From Takakia lepidozioides (lineage: Eukaryota; Streptophyta; Takakiopsida; Takakiales; Takakiaceae): DNA of 64,000 nt. The position numbers and the translations under genes were made by a program. Under the pieces are notes generated by a model. It worked only from the letters and a program-made list of their open reading frames with translations, made no database searches and had not been told where the DNA came from. The first letter of the stretch is position 1, and each line of letters opens with the position of its first letter. The stretch is taken from NCBI GenBank assembly GCA_030704615.1, contig CM060732.1:56031053-56095052 (forward strand), in the 5' to 3' direction. This document shows positions 41,166-59,442 of the stretch, in pieces.

Positions 41166-41528
41166 ATACATACCAGTGTTGGACTGGTATACCTGGTTGT
41201 ACCTAGGTATGGAATACATATATGAATATATATATTGAAGAACATACCAGTCGGGTATGAAAGAACCACTGTACCCATGTGATACACGTACTGGGGGAGT
41301 ATGGCTTTAGGATTCCCCCCACACATACCATACCAGTCTGGGTATATGGAGGAATAGCATGGTCCCGATACCAGTATTGCGGTGAGTTCATGGCGAATGG
41401 AGGTAGGTATGAGTATATGTTAGTGCAAGTCGTTATACCCTGTACTACAATTTGGTTAATTCAAGGCTCCATGTTGCAATTTAGACTTCATTTGCTGTTT
41501 CGTGCTACTTTGGGTTACCTTTGCCTAG

Positions 41529-41676
41529 TGGACTCTCCGAAGAACCTTGTAAACAGCAGGAAGAATACCAAATCATGGTACTAACAGTCGCGAAGAGCCC
41601 AGATTTGCAGGATGGACAAACTTCTTCACATCGTACATTGAGAAAAAGCCACACCTTCCGATTGCGGTTGTCCATC
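41529..41676. repeat. Module shared with 13551-13697, inside the hAT element
   Basis: Closely matches the segment near the PPR relics at 13.6 kb in the same orientation. Minus-strand frame NRKVWLFLNVRCEEVCPSC. Confidence 0.8.
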
Positions 41677-41753
41677 GTGAAGGTGGCTAGTCGCTTCCCA
41701 TAGTAGTCAATGGCCACATCGTGCACCACATCTTCATGCCCCGATTCTAGGGT
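41672..41753 (-). pseudogene. SEC13: SEC13-like WD40 gene fragment captured in the hAT element
   Basis: The minus strand reads LESGHEDVVHDVAIDYYGKR then LATFTMD. This fits the first WD repeat of SEC13 (GH..T.HD...DYYGKRLAT), a shared component of the COPII coat and the nuclear pore. Only about 27 codons remain. The frame then runs into the unrelated shared module, so the junction is chimeric. It cannot make a WD40 propeller. Confidence 0.75.
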
Positions 41754-41794
41754 TTTAGTCCCTGTCTGCCCCCCATCCCACCAACTCCACTCGT

Positions 41795-41955
41795 CGTCTC
41801 TCATGATCAGACTCGATCCTAAAACAAAACAAACATAGCTCCGCCCTATTCGACGTCTCTCATGATCAGACTCGACACTATAAGAAAGCAAACACAGCTC
41901 CGTCCTGTTTGTCGTCTCTAACAATCAAACTCGACACAAAGAAAACAAACAGATG
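41795..41955. repeat. 59-bp tandem repeat, three copies, inside the hAT element
   Basis: Copies start at 41795, 41854 and 41913 with CGTCTCTCATGATCAGACTC or a variant, then an A-rich stretch and (A)CAGCTCCG. Confidence 0.85.
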
Positions 41956-42404
41956 GCAGGGGAGACAAAAAAACGCTAAGTCCCCTCTACTCATGACTGG
42001 ATGGATGAATGTAGCGATAGATGGATGGATTTTGGGTTTTCCATCAATACATCCATCCATTCATTTGTTTTTCCATTTTTTGGCCATTTTAATTTCATCC
42101 ATTCATCCAAAATAAGGTTCGGATTAAAATTAGCTATGTGCTAAATGACATTTATTTCTATGTATGGTGAGCTGTAGAAATATCATACCAGTGCTCATAC
42201 CCCCCCAGTATCACTACAGAGAAAGGGCAATACCAGTACCATACTCATATACAGCCCAACGTATAACTACTCATACCAGATTCATACCCAAGTTGCTCAT
42301 ACCTGTATAGATACCTATACCAGCCTGGTAAGGGGTGGGACCCTCCATACCAGGACCAGTCTGGTATTAAAAAATGGACATACCAGTCCAACACTGATAC
42401 ATAC

Positions 42405-42697
42405 CTACAACCAGTGATTTTTTTCTTAAATTTGAAAAATAGCACGAGTGGCTACAAGAAATAGCTATATATTCTGTTCATCCATTGAAAATTTGGATAG
42501 AATCATCCTCATATGTACTTTCATCCATTTATATCATCCACATTTGGAGAATTCATCCATCTTGTTTTTTCCTTGTAGAAGTTTGGCGATTTCATCCATT
42601 AAAAAACAAGGAATTTGTGACAGAATATTCCATTTTAATGTTTTGAGGTCGCCATTTGGCGATTTTTCGCCAAAAAAAGAAACACTGCCTGCAACGG
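42405..42697. other. Spacer between the hAT element and the tandem duplication
   Basis: AT-rich; scattered CATCCA words. No gene seen. Confidence 0.4.
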
Positions 42698-43440
42698 TAA
42701 CAAGTCAATGTCTCGAAAGATTTTATGGAAAACTGGAAACCTTGCAAACGAATTGTCGTTAAAGATAGGAAGAGAGTTCTAGGGCGGCCACTTGCAGCCC
42801 ACATTTGGCGCAGAGCTATGCGCCTCCGCAAAATGGCACATCACGAATGAACAGACCATTGGACCACAATACTCCATGGTGTACATTAGTGCACCACAGA
42901 TCAGACTTGTGTCATGCAGACCACTAGAGTTCACCTTGAAAAATGTAGACCATGATTAGATCATTATATAGTACACCATATTGAACCAAAATGTTGAAGA
43001 TCTATAATCTTTGTATGTTTAGTGTTACGTTCTTTACATATAGTATGTTATCTGCTATGCCCTTCCGATCAGTCAATGATGGTAACAAGTTGTCTTTAAA
43101 GCGGAAGAAACATTTTATGGAATACTGAAAATTAAACCTCAAAAATAAATAGTTGTTAAAGGTACAAAGAGAGTTGTAAGGTGGTCACCTGCATCCCACA
43201 TTTACACAAATATGTGGTGAATGTCAAGGCCTCCACAAAATGGCACATCATGGATGAAACAGACCTGTGGACCACAATGGACCACGGTGTACATTAGTGG
43301 ACCACAACAGACGACCAATAGACCATGACATTACAAGGTAGAGCATATCATACTTGTGTTCATGTAGACCACAATTAGACTAGATGTTTATACTGAAAAA
43401 TGTAGACCATGTCTAGATCATTATACAGTACAACCTATTG
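42698..43440. repeat. ~370-390-bp tandem duplication
   Basis: 42698-42986 and 43078-43440 are diverged direct copies. Shared words include GGTAACAAGT, ATTTTATGGAA, AAAATGGCACATCA, GGTGTACATTAGTG, GAAAAATGTAGACCATG and AGATCATTATA. Confidence 0.75.
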
Positions 43441-43477
43441 GCAATTTTAGCTTGAAAGCAGAAATTGTCCAATTACA

Positions 43478-45965
43478 CCCTTCAATTAATAATTTCACCC
43501 AACCAAAGCATGGAAAGGTAAAATTTTACTTCTCAAATTAGCTTTGAACACCAATATCAAATGGTCAACGTTAACTTGAAAGCTGAAATTGATCAATTAA
43601 AACTTTTGAATCATCATGATAGATGTCCAAGATGTATTAATGTTCTTCATGTACTCCAACTGACCATTGTAAATCCCTACTAGGTCTATTGTTAGTAGAA
43701 GACCTAAAAATTGTATATACAGAGGATTTTCTAAATATTATGACAAAGTACCAAGATTTGAAGAGGAGATAAAAGCATGCAGAATCGTTGGTGGTGAAAT
43801 TTGTTATTCCTATTGGCTCACCACCAGCTACTTCTTTTTTAAGGAAATTTGGATTACCAATTACAATGTACACATTGCTTTCACTGAAATTCAAAATATA
43901 CAAAATAAGGGGAAAAAATAGACCATATTGGTCATCAAATTCCAGCACTAGGCTAGTGGAAGTTGGACATCCACTATGCAAATTTCAAAGACTAGAATTG
44001 CAATCTCTGACTTAGTGGATTCCCAACTTCCACTAGTGGATTATTAATATGGTCCATTTTTATTATTCCATTTTATCTCTTTTTGTCTATTTTAAATTTC
44101 ATTAAAAGCAATGTGTACCTCCATTGTAATTGGTAATCCAAATTTCTGTAAAAAGAGAAGCAGTTGGTGGCAATTCAATAGGAATAACACATTTCACTAC
44201 CAATGATTCTGCATGTTCGTATGTCATCTTCAAATCTTGGTACTTTGTTATAATATCCAAAATGGGTTTTTAACTCACTAGAATGGCTGTAGAAAGCCCC
44301 AGGAAAAGAACTCGTTCTTCCTTTCTAGACATTTTATATGGTAAAATAATATCTACGGAAAAAAATGAATTAGAATATCATTTTACCTCAACCTCCTCTG
44401 CAAGACGTCAGCAACCATCCCTCGCGTATTCTTGATGATTTCTCGGAGTCTGATTTTGTGCAATGCTCCTATATATATCTCTCTCTCTGGTATTCCTGGA
44501 GATATCTTCCTACTGTTGCTGGTTTACTGCTTTCATGGAAGCCAACTCTTTTTGCTGTTGTTGCTTCAGTTTTTCCAATTTTGCGAGACGTTTCTCAATT
44601 CCTGTCCAGCCACCCTCTCTGGAGTAGCTTGCCACCATTAACACGTGCTCATCCTCGAAACGAGGATCACTCAAACAATCTTCAGAGGTTACCAAAGAAC
44701 GTCACACCTTGCGGATATGCGCTTGAACTCCATTTTTCCTCTTTAGGCTCCAGAGAGTACCTTCACTAGTGAGTACATTGAATTCAGATGCAACTCCTCT
44801 GCGGCACATTCCATCCTCTTTTTCTCTTGAATCCCTCGTTCCGGCTCATTCGATCTGAAAACCCTATGTCTCTTAAAAACAGCCAGGAGAGTAGTGTCAA
44901 TGTCGAAACATAGTAATTTGAATATATTGGATAAGAGTTTAGATTTTCTATATTTTATAATAGATGTAGGTCTTATACTAACAATAGACCTAGTTAGGGA
45001 TTTACAATGGTCAGTTGGAGTACACGATGATACATGAATGCATCTTGGACATTTATTCGACCCTCGGCTTATGATACATGACTGACACAATCTGTGACAA
45101 TTGACCCTCCATAAGTGTACATAGGCTAGGGACACAACCCTAAAACAAATTACTTCTTTTAAATGTTCATTACTTTTAGGACAAAGAATCAGTTGTAACA
45201 ATTTGAATTTTTCTGCTTGTTCGTGAATGGATTTGTTACAAGTGACATCCAGAGGTCCCAACATTATTAACAGATTATACTACCTAATTCATAACAAAAT
45301 TTGACATGAATCACTTTTGCAAGCTCACAAAACTGTTTGGTTGATGACACTACAAGTTATTGCCTTCCATGACCATTGACAAAGATATTGGAGATCAAAC
45401 CCAACGTGCTCTTCTATGGAATTCTCTTCATAAATGATTGACTTCAAATATGTGCACTAAGATGCACAACTTGAAGATATCTTTGGATGTTTAGAAAAAA
45501 GTTGGAGCCTTGAATATAATAATTATAACCACTTTTGTACGTGGTCTATTATAAGCCTTAAATTCCATTGTAACTACAATCTTTTCTAAGAAATAGACCA
45601 TTTAAAATTATACACAAAAGCTATACAAATATATACAACCATTATTTTCAATATAAATAGTAGATATCAATAGAAATTACCCTATAACTATAAGTTTTAA
45701 GTTTATTTGAGTCTATATTTTTATCTATAAATATCTGCAAAACAAACATATACAAATGATGGTTTGAGTTTTTTTAAGATAAAATTATTTGTTTGAGGAG
45801 GTAGAATTCGATCATTCTATCCTTTTTGTGGGATGACTTAAGAGTTTTAATTGGTTAGTTTGAGCTTTCAAATTAATGTTGACCATTTGACATGACGTTC
45901 ATAGCTAATTTGAGAAGTAGAATTTTACCACTCCATCCCTTGGTTGGATGAAATTACTAAACAAA
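43478..45965. repeat. Nested long inverted-repeat complex
   Basis: Three pairs of inverted arms share an axis region near 44000. Inner: 43765-43975 with 44022-44245 (GGATTACCAATTACAATG and its inverse). Middle: 43624-43720 with 44964-45055 (TCCAACTGACCATTGTAAAT). Outer: 43478-43605 with 45835-45965 (TTACTTCTCAAATTAGCT, TCAAATGGTCAAC). The right side contains two extra blocks (44250-44960 and 45060-45830) without a left partner. It resembles a foldback element or two opposed copies of one repeat with later insertions. I see no transposase. Confidence 0.75.
44500..44870 (-). other. Possible gene fragment with a Gln-rich coiled-coil frame
   Basis: Minus frames read DPRFEDEHVLMVASYSREGG, then KRLAKLEKLKQQQQKELAS (44510-44695), and PERGIQEKKRMECAAEELHL (44743-44850). 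They lie inside the unpaired block of the inverted-repeat complex. No family recognised and the frames do not join cleanly. It may be a captured or decayed exon. Confidence 0.2.
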
Positions 45966-46403
45966 TTATAGAACGGATATAGCAAGAGCAAGATTTGATA
46001 AGAAAGAGCACGAAAAATGCTCAAGAAAGGGCAAAGACTTATACGGATCAGAATAGATCTCTTAGGAAGTTTGAAGTTGGAAATCAAGGATTTTTGAAAA
46101 TGATCCCTAAGAAGAGTCAATTGAAGTTGGGAAAATGCTATAAAGCTTTTTCCAAGCTATTGTGGACCTTTTAGGATTATAAAGAAAATTGACAAAGTAG
46201 CATATAAGCTAATTGAGTTGCCCTTAGGATGGAGAATTCATGATGTACTCCACGTCAGTCTCTCGAGAAAGTATGTCGAGCCGACCCCAATCATGTTCTC
46301 CCTGAATTACCAAAGTAACCTACATGGGCAAAATGAGATGAGATTCGAAAGAATTATCCCCACTTTAGTATTGAGGACAATAGCTTCTTTTTAAGAGGGG
46401 AGG
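45966..46403 (+). mobile_element. Ty3/gypsy polyprotein tail (integrase C-terminus), decayed
   Basis: The strand shows RKSTKNAQERAKTYTDQNRS, LRKFEVGNQGFLKMIPKK, SQLKLGKCYK and, frameshifted, an ELPLGWRIHDVLHVSL-like stretch. This is the usual integrase tail of a gypsy element. Several stops and frameshifts are present. No chromodomain is visible, unlike the element at 1-637. A purine tract AAGAGGGGAGG (46393-46403) ends it. Confidence 0.75.
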
Positions 46404-46960
46404 TGATATTATGTGCCTAGGATTGAACCTATGACACGTTGTTGACCTATTTGAAAAAACCAGGTTCTCTTCCGTGGTGAACGTCCTGGCAGGGATGAAG
46501 TGGAATATCATGATAACCTTTGAGGTGGCTTGCAACTACTAGGTTGAAGAAGCTATGCTTTGACGTGGAAAGGGCAGATGCATAGGAAGAGAAAATACGG
46601 GAGAGGAAGCTCTGGGGGCAGAGAACAGATGACGACAATGGCTGCAAGAAAAATATGAGATAGGGATTTCCTATGTGATGAATTGTTGGATTGAGCATGT
46701 AGACGATGCACAAAATATAGAATATGATCGACGATCTGTTAAAAGATTGTAAAATTGTAAATGTGAAGTTGGTGTGTGTGAGCCTAGCTGAAAGAATAAA
46801 GTGGACAATGATGGAAAAGAACAGAGGAAACGTTACAATAACCATGCTAGTCCATCCTTAATGGACAAATGATTCCCTTTATGTCTTCGAAAGCTGGTGC
46901 ATTTCTTACTAGCATGTAGTTTTAGTCTTGTTTAGTAGGTGTTCTTAATCCATAGTAAAG
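46404..46960 (+). mobile_element. Probable LTR of the gypsy tail
   Basis: Starts with TGATATTATGTG directly after the polypurine tract, the expected beginning of a 3' LTR. The right end cannot be placed. Confidence 0.45.
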
Positions 46961-47764
46961 ACTGTTGTCTCCATGGTTCTTGTGGATCAATTCTCAGCAA
47001 GTCACATGTGTCATTAAGGCAGTAATGACCACCTCTACTACTTCTCTCAAAATCGTCTTCCCAATAGGAATATGGTTCATACCTTGTCCCATCAGTTTTC
47101 CAAGTTTCGGATGCCTGACAATCTCAAGTTCTATGGTACATGTGACCTGGTCTCAGTTCCATGCAAATGGAATTCATGCAGAGTATCGGCATGTGGCATG
47201 ATAACAGAAGATAAAATCACGAAAAACCTTAGTAGATAAGTAGGTAATATTTGTTCCCTGTGCTTGTGATATCTCCAACCGAAGACAATTTCATCACATT
47301 TAGCACAAAGCTCATCCATACCAGCCTGTGCTAAAACTTCTTTGATCAATCCTTTATTAGTAGTGAGCCACTCCATGCCTATGTTGGGGTACATCATATG
47401 AACATAGCCATATGGGGTTGGTCTTGGTCTCCAAATTGCCAACATCATTTCTTGATTCAAAGTTATTAAAGCTACATTGCAAATGGCATGTGCAAGGATC
47501 CTACAAAATATCAACAATTTATGTGAAGGCCCAAATGCAATTTTGGCAGGGGCGCTTCACGTGGCTATGGCATTGTTGCTCGCAACTTCTTGACACCTTC
47601 GTTTGCAACTTCCTGAGAGAGTCCCACTGAACGTACTGCTGCCACTTTGCATGCCGTGGGGAGGAAGTAAAACATACCCCCTGATCACCGGGATTTGGCT
47701 CTCGTCTACTGTACTTTCAAAAAACAAAGTTTCTCCGTTCCTAGTTTCTCCGTTCCTCCGTTCC
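46961..47764. other. Upstream region of AKR D
   Basis: From about 47450 the sequence is the inverse of 31690-31380 (upstream of AKR B), which shows the inverted duplication. No gene seen in 46961-47449. Confidence 0.55.
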
Positions 47765-47771
47765 TATAAAT
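47765..47771 (+). promoter_or_regulatory. TATA box of AKR D
   Basis: TATAAAT 233 bp before the start codon, followed by TCAGTTTCTGCAGTCGCAGT, nearly identical to the region after the AKR B TATA box. A duplicated CTAGTTTCTCCGTTCCT lies just upstream. Confidence 0.55.
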
Positions 47772-47991
47772 TCAGTTTCTGCAGTCGCAGTCAGTCTCAT
47801 CTCTCTAACGATCATAAGCCAAGAGCACATAAGTAGGTAGGCACGTAGAGGAGCGACTGTCTGTCCGTGGGCACATTGGGCACAGTTTTCAACTCAAGGA
47901 TTGTGAGGGTGCAGATCTCTGTCTAGGCAGCTTAACTCTGTGAGTCACCCATTTGGGCACCACTGGTTGGAAGATCAAGCTCGGAGGTTGA

Positions 47992-51255
<3,264 letters not shown>

Positions 51256-52184
51256 GAGCATATTGCAATTCAATAGAAGCGCAACCACATCTTGCAATGT
51301 GGTGGTCCTGTGGAACCCAATGTTACCCTTTCGGAGCACGCATGCTGAAAGCTGTACTTGCTTGTGGGAGATCTCAGCTCACAGCCTCACAATCAAATGA
51401 CTAAATAATGATTGCCTGTCTATTTCCAGTGCAGTTCCATAGCTGCGAACCTAGGTACTAGAGACAGAATCGAAAATGGGGGAAGCCATCTGGCAACTTT
51501 AAAGATTTGACTGTAAAGGATGGTGGACTTCAGATTTCCAATTCAGACAATCACGGGTTATGTATGTTCTGGATGAGCATCACCGCACATCAGCACTGCA
51601 CAGTTACCAACGTCCTACACCTTGTCGGGTATACAATTAGCCAGAGGTACTTCAAACCCAGCACATAATCTTCATTCAGGTGTCAATGACGAGAGCTTTG
51701 TCAGTAGCACCTACAGAGAAGCCCAAGTAACCAGTGGCTGAAGAGCTTCCTCGTAATCAGACCAGCACGTATAGCAGTGCAACGCCAGATAAAGACTGAC
51801 TTGCCAACATGGATTCTGTTGCTTTCTGCATTGAGATATGCCCCTGCATGGACAATAGTTGATCGCTCTATAACGTGAGAGAAATCGTTGGCATGGAAAT
51901 TTGTTTGGTCTCAATTTCCACACTTCAGTCATGTTGTGTTCATGCTTTTGTTGCCATGACTTTACCCACCCCGCTGCTGGCAAAATTGCCATTCTAGTGC
52001 CCAAATGTGCTACAGATAGCCACATGAGGCATTCCTCACTTAGCCAACACACACCACCTGGCTCACAAAAAAAGTACTCCCACAAATTTTGGTGTTCCAC
52101 TTCCAACCAATAGCCTGGATTTCATACACTGCCCAACCCACCCAAACTTCAAAAATGGCATAGCGCCTATGGGCGCTGTGTTGG
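51256..52184. other. Intergenic flank between AKR D and relic E
   Basis: No gene. 51480-51600 is the inverse of part of 27560-27710 (3' flank of B). 51820-52110 matches 26560-26770 and 27255-27325 directly, as the 3' flank of minus-strand relic E. Confidence 0.6.
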
Positions 52185-53117
52185 CGTACCTCAGATTCAA
52201 TGTGCACTGCTTCTCCGCAATCTCAATCCCACAACACCCCAGCTGTTTATTGCTCCTTCCAGTCTCGGATATGCCTGCAATGGGGTTGCACTCATCTATC
52301 ACTGCAATCCAGCTGTTAGATCTTATCCTTTTACCCTGAGCTGCAGGATGTGTATGTGGAGGCTCAATATGAGGAAGCCTACATGCTAAAAATTGTTCTG
52401 ATAGCGTGTAATCTAACTTTGCACTAGCTTGAAGAGTACCAAGTCCGTTCGCTTCTGAGCAGCATTTCCTATGTGCCCCTGTTAGTCTTTGCCCCATTCT
52501 GCTCCAAATGGATTATCTACTGGACAGACATTTGGATAGGAGAGAGATGCCTGACTGCACAGAGTCTTCGGGATTTTAACCAGAAAAGAAGCATAGACCG
52601 AGGGGGCTGTATGCGACGATCTCTAATTCCCTGCATGCACAAATGATCCTTGAAGAACAACTCAGTCTGATTGATCGACCCCTTTTCCATTGAAGAGCGA
52701 GCAAGATCGGGAACAGTTTTACTAGTGCGCAGTTAGGGTGTTTTGACATGGCCACAATCCAAGATAAGAGGCCCCACTTCGCGTTTGTTGCTGCCGGTGG
52801 TAAGCCGTTACGAAAATTATCTCCCATCTGGATTGGAGGAGATCGACAAAAACACATTTGACAAATGAACTGAATCAAATGTAGAGAACCATGAAAAATT
52901 ATGCCAAGTGCTAGACATCTTCATACCTGAGTACTACCATCAGTTCGAATAGCATGTATAACTCAAGCCTGCAGGGGTAGGAATGAAGCCGTCTTGCACA
53001 TCGCGAGAGAGACCACCCGACCTCGACGGCAGGGACGGGGTGCACAGCATGAGCACGACGAATGTCTCCCGAGTTCTTTACCCTCCCCGCGTCAACCAGC
53101 TTGTTCATAGCGCCTAC
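52185..53117 (-). pseudogene. Aldo-keto reductase relic E
   Basis: Minus-strand remnants in gene order: exon 3 (53117 to about 52969) with VGAMNKLVDAGRVKN and [20 protein letters not shown], missing the [10 protein letters not shown] stretch, and with its donor GT changed to GC; exon 4 (about 52637-52560) with ELEIVAYSPLGLCFFSG then a stop; and a scrap of exon 5 (about 52230-52190), EIAEKQCTLN. Exons 1 and 2 are not found. It is clearly a dead paralogue. Confidence 0.8.
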
Positions 53118-53365
53118 CTGCACACAGAAGTAATACAGAATCCGAGCTGGCACCCACATATAGGCACAGTGTGAATCCCACAGCAACTGCTGACGAATAG
53201 AGTCTTCGGTTTTCTCTATACTACGCTGTCCACCTAACCCAAGGTGAAAGGCTCACAGCTTGCTCGACTGTAAGCCGAGATTGTCTTTGTCTGTGCGGAT
53301 TTCTGTTGCAACGGGGGGCTGAATTCATGAGATAACTGCTCCCTGTACAGTGGAGTGAAGTGGGG

Positions 53366-53396
<31 letters not shown>

Positions 53397-54220
53397 GACC
53401 ATAAATTCAATTGCGCGAACTTGGTATTTTGGAACGTGGCCAAGTACAAAGGCTATTGAAACAAGTTTATTACCGGAATGCTCACTGTTTTCAATGATGC
53501 CCATATAATAGAGGTAGCTGGTTATAAATTGTGCTTTACAAATGTGCTACTTTTACTTGTGCCCTTGATGCCTCTCAATGCTTAGATTGACTTAGCTGGC
53601 AGCTGGCCTCTTGCGCCTAGCCTCATGTTGATGACTTGGCTCCCATGTGGGGCATTAGTATGTAAACTATAAACCTCGTTGGAGGCAAAGGCAGCGGTAT
53701 TTTGATGTGATTTTCAGGTGTACTTGGAGAGAGAGATGATTCGCTTAATATAAGTGTATGTTTAGTAGTGAGAGACGAGAAGATGCAGTCTGTGAGAACT
53801 TATGTTGGTTGCATGTGTGTTTTAAGCATCCAGTGTCTGCCCTCTGCATGTGATTCCCTCCTCACTGCGAAGCTCACGCCACCATGTTACATTCCCCAAA
53901 TTCTAGCTTTAAGAGCATCTCAGCCCACCCTTGGTAACATCTCTTCTCTTGAACAGTGAGAAAGAAATAGATGAATTTTCAAGTTTATTATGGATGGAAG
54001 TAGATTCCACTAACACGGAGGAGTTAGCTGAAATGTTTGTTTGAATGACTGGGATCATTGTGCTAATATATATACGTTCCCGTTCTTTGATCGGTGGTTA
54101 AATTCTAAACAGCCTCCCTGGAGGTAATACAATTATGATTAGAAAGGAACAGAGCGAGAGAGATGGTGGTGTGGACACAAGTGCAGTGTTATCCGCTGTG
54201 CTCTTGAGTCGGGTTCAGCT
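53118..54220. other. Spacer upstream of the GNAT gene
   Basis: Holds a (CT)n tract at 53369-53396. No gene seen. A TATATATA word at about 54067 is a possible TATA box for the GNAT gene, 150 bp before its start. Confidence 0.5.
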
Positions 54221-58087
<3,867 letters not shown>

Positions 58088-59397
58088 GATGGTCACTTTT
58101 GTGCACTACATCCAATTCTCTGTAGCAGTGTCAAGTTTACACCAGAGCTCGATCACATGCACTCGGATTTCTTCAGGGGGCAGCTTAGTTTGGTGCGGCT
58201 GTGAGAGCTGGTCTGTCTATGGTCGTAAAATGAATCTGCTGAGAGCATTCTTTGCCTTTCAGGTGCTACCAGGTGTACAGGTGGGCGCCTTGTTACCATT
58301 GATGATGTGAGGTGATTAAAATACATTTTGAGCTGTACATTGACATAAATTCACTCATTGGAGTTGGCTTACTCCACCCTTATTTTTCGTAGATGCATGT
58401 ATTTTTAATACCATGGACTTAGTGGGGACCCTTCTCACTCTACAGAGACTCTGAAGGAGCCAGTTTCTTATTGTACGCCTGCAATGGAAAGACCGCACAA
58501 TTGAAGTTTTCAGAACCAGCTGAAGACTTGATAGGGTTCCCCTGATTTTTGGATCAAAGAGTTTTCAGTTCAAGACTCTCTCTGAGTGAACATCTGATGG
58601 ATTGTTATGTCAGTTTCGGTGTGTCTCTTCAATGATGTGGTGGATTCTTGGATCATTGTAGACTGGCCTAGATTTGACTGGTGTGCAGAAGCTGAAACAG
58701 TGAATCCGGTTTATCACTCCCATTTTAGGCTACAGCTCTTGCAAATCCTCTAGAGATCGGCTGATCCTTACATGTACTTTGGGCTGCGGACAAATTGACC
58801 ATCCAACTCTTACATTGGTGATGAAAACGATCTCAAACATTCAGAGAAATAGGTGGCTTTGTCTGGTTCTCTGTTGGGTCGGCTTCATTCATTTGGCTTG
58901 GGGCACCCGCTTCAATGTCAAACGTGGACAGTCTTCTTTTCCCACAGATAGAGCTCAAAATTTGAAGCAGAAGGTGTCTAATTTTTAATTCAGCAAAGGA
59001 GGTTTTCAGGTTTTTGGATGCTTGAACGGTTGTGGGTGGCTAGAAAACTGACTTGAGGAAGGTGCTGAGCACTGAGCAGCCCTTCTAAATTCATTTTGGG
59101 AATGCTGCTGACATGACTCCAAGAAGGTTACCGAAGAATGCTAAAGTGGTGATATTCTTTTTTCGGTCTCCAGTGCTGGCTACAGTCTATTAAACTCAAT
59201 TTGTCATCCTACTTTTCTATAGTCTTTTTGCCCACAAATTTTGGCTGGATCAGTAGTGAGTGAGGATTGCGAAGCGTTTCAACCAGTGGCATTCAATTCA
59301 TGTAGAGGTTTTCGAGGGTTGTTGGGTGAGAAGAAAGACTAGAGGAAGTTGGAGATTTGCAGAGGAGATGGAGGTGTAGTGTGAGAGTGTGTTGGTG
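58088..59397. other. 3' region of the GNAT gene and spacer
   Basis: No further coding region seen; presumably the GNAT 3' UTR followed by the promoter of the methyltransferase gene. Confidence 0.5.
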
Positions 59398-59415
59398 GGG
59401 GGGGGGGGGGGGGGG
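59398..59415 (+). repeat. Poly(G) run of 18
   Basis: Eighteen G in a row, 27 bp before the start codon of the methyltransferase gene. On the coding strand this could form a G-quadruplex. Confidence 0.9.
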
Positions 59416-59442
59416 AGGAGAGAGGTTCTTGAAAGCTTGGTG

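Larger units (their letters stand above)
41174..42396. mobile_element. Non-autonomous hAT element carrying gene fragments (Pack-type)
   Basis: Terminal inverted repeats are 17/17 identical: CAGTGTTGGACTGGTAT at the left and its complement at the right. An exact 8-bp duplication ATACATAC flanks both ends (41166-41173 and 42397-42404). The CAGTGTTGG start and 8-bp duplication are hAT superfamily hallmarks. Subterminal regions (41190-41370, 42185-42370) are full of ACCAG/CTGGT words in both orientations, as expected for transposase binding. The 1,223-bp interior has no transposase but holds a module shared with 13.6 kb and a SEC13-like fragment. Confidence 0.92.

Noticed and set aside
44500-44870. 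Gln-rich coiled-coil frame as a real gene
   Set aside because: Short, no joinable exons and inside a repeat complex; kept only as a low-confidence fragment.
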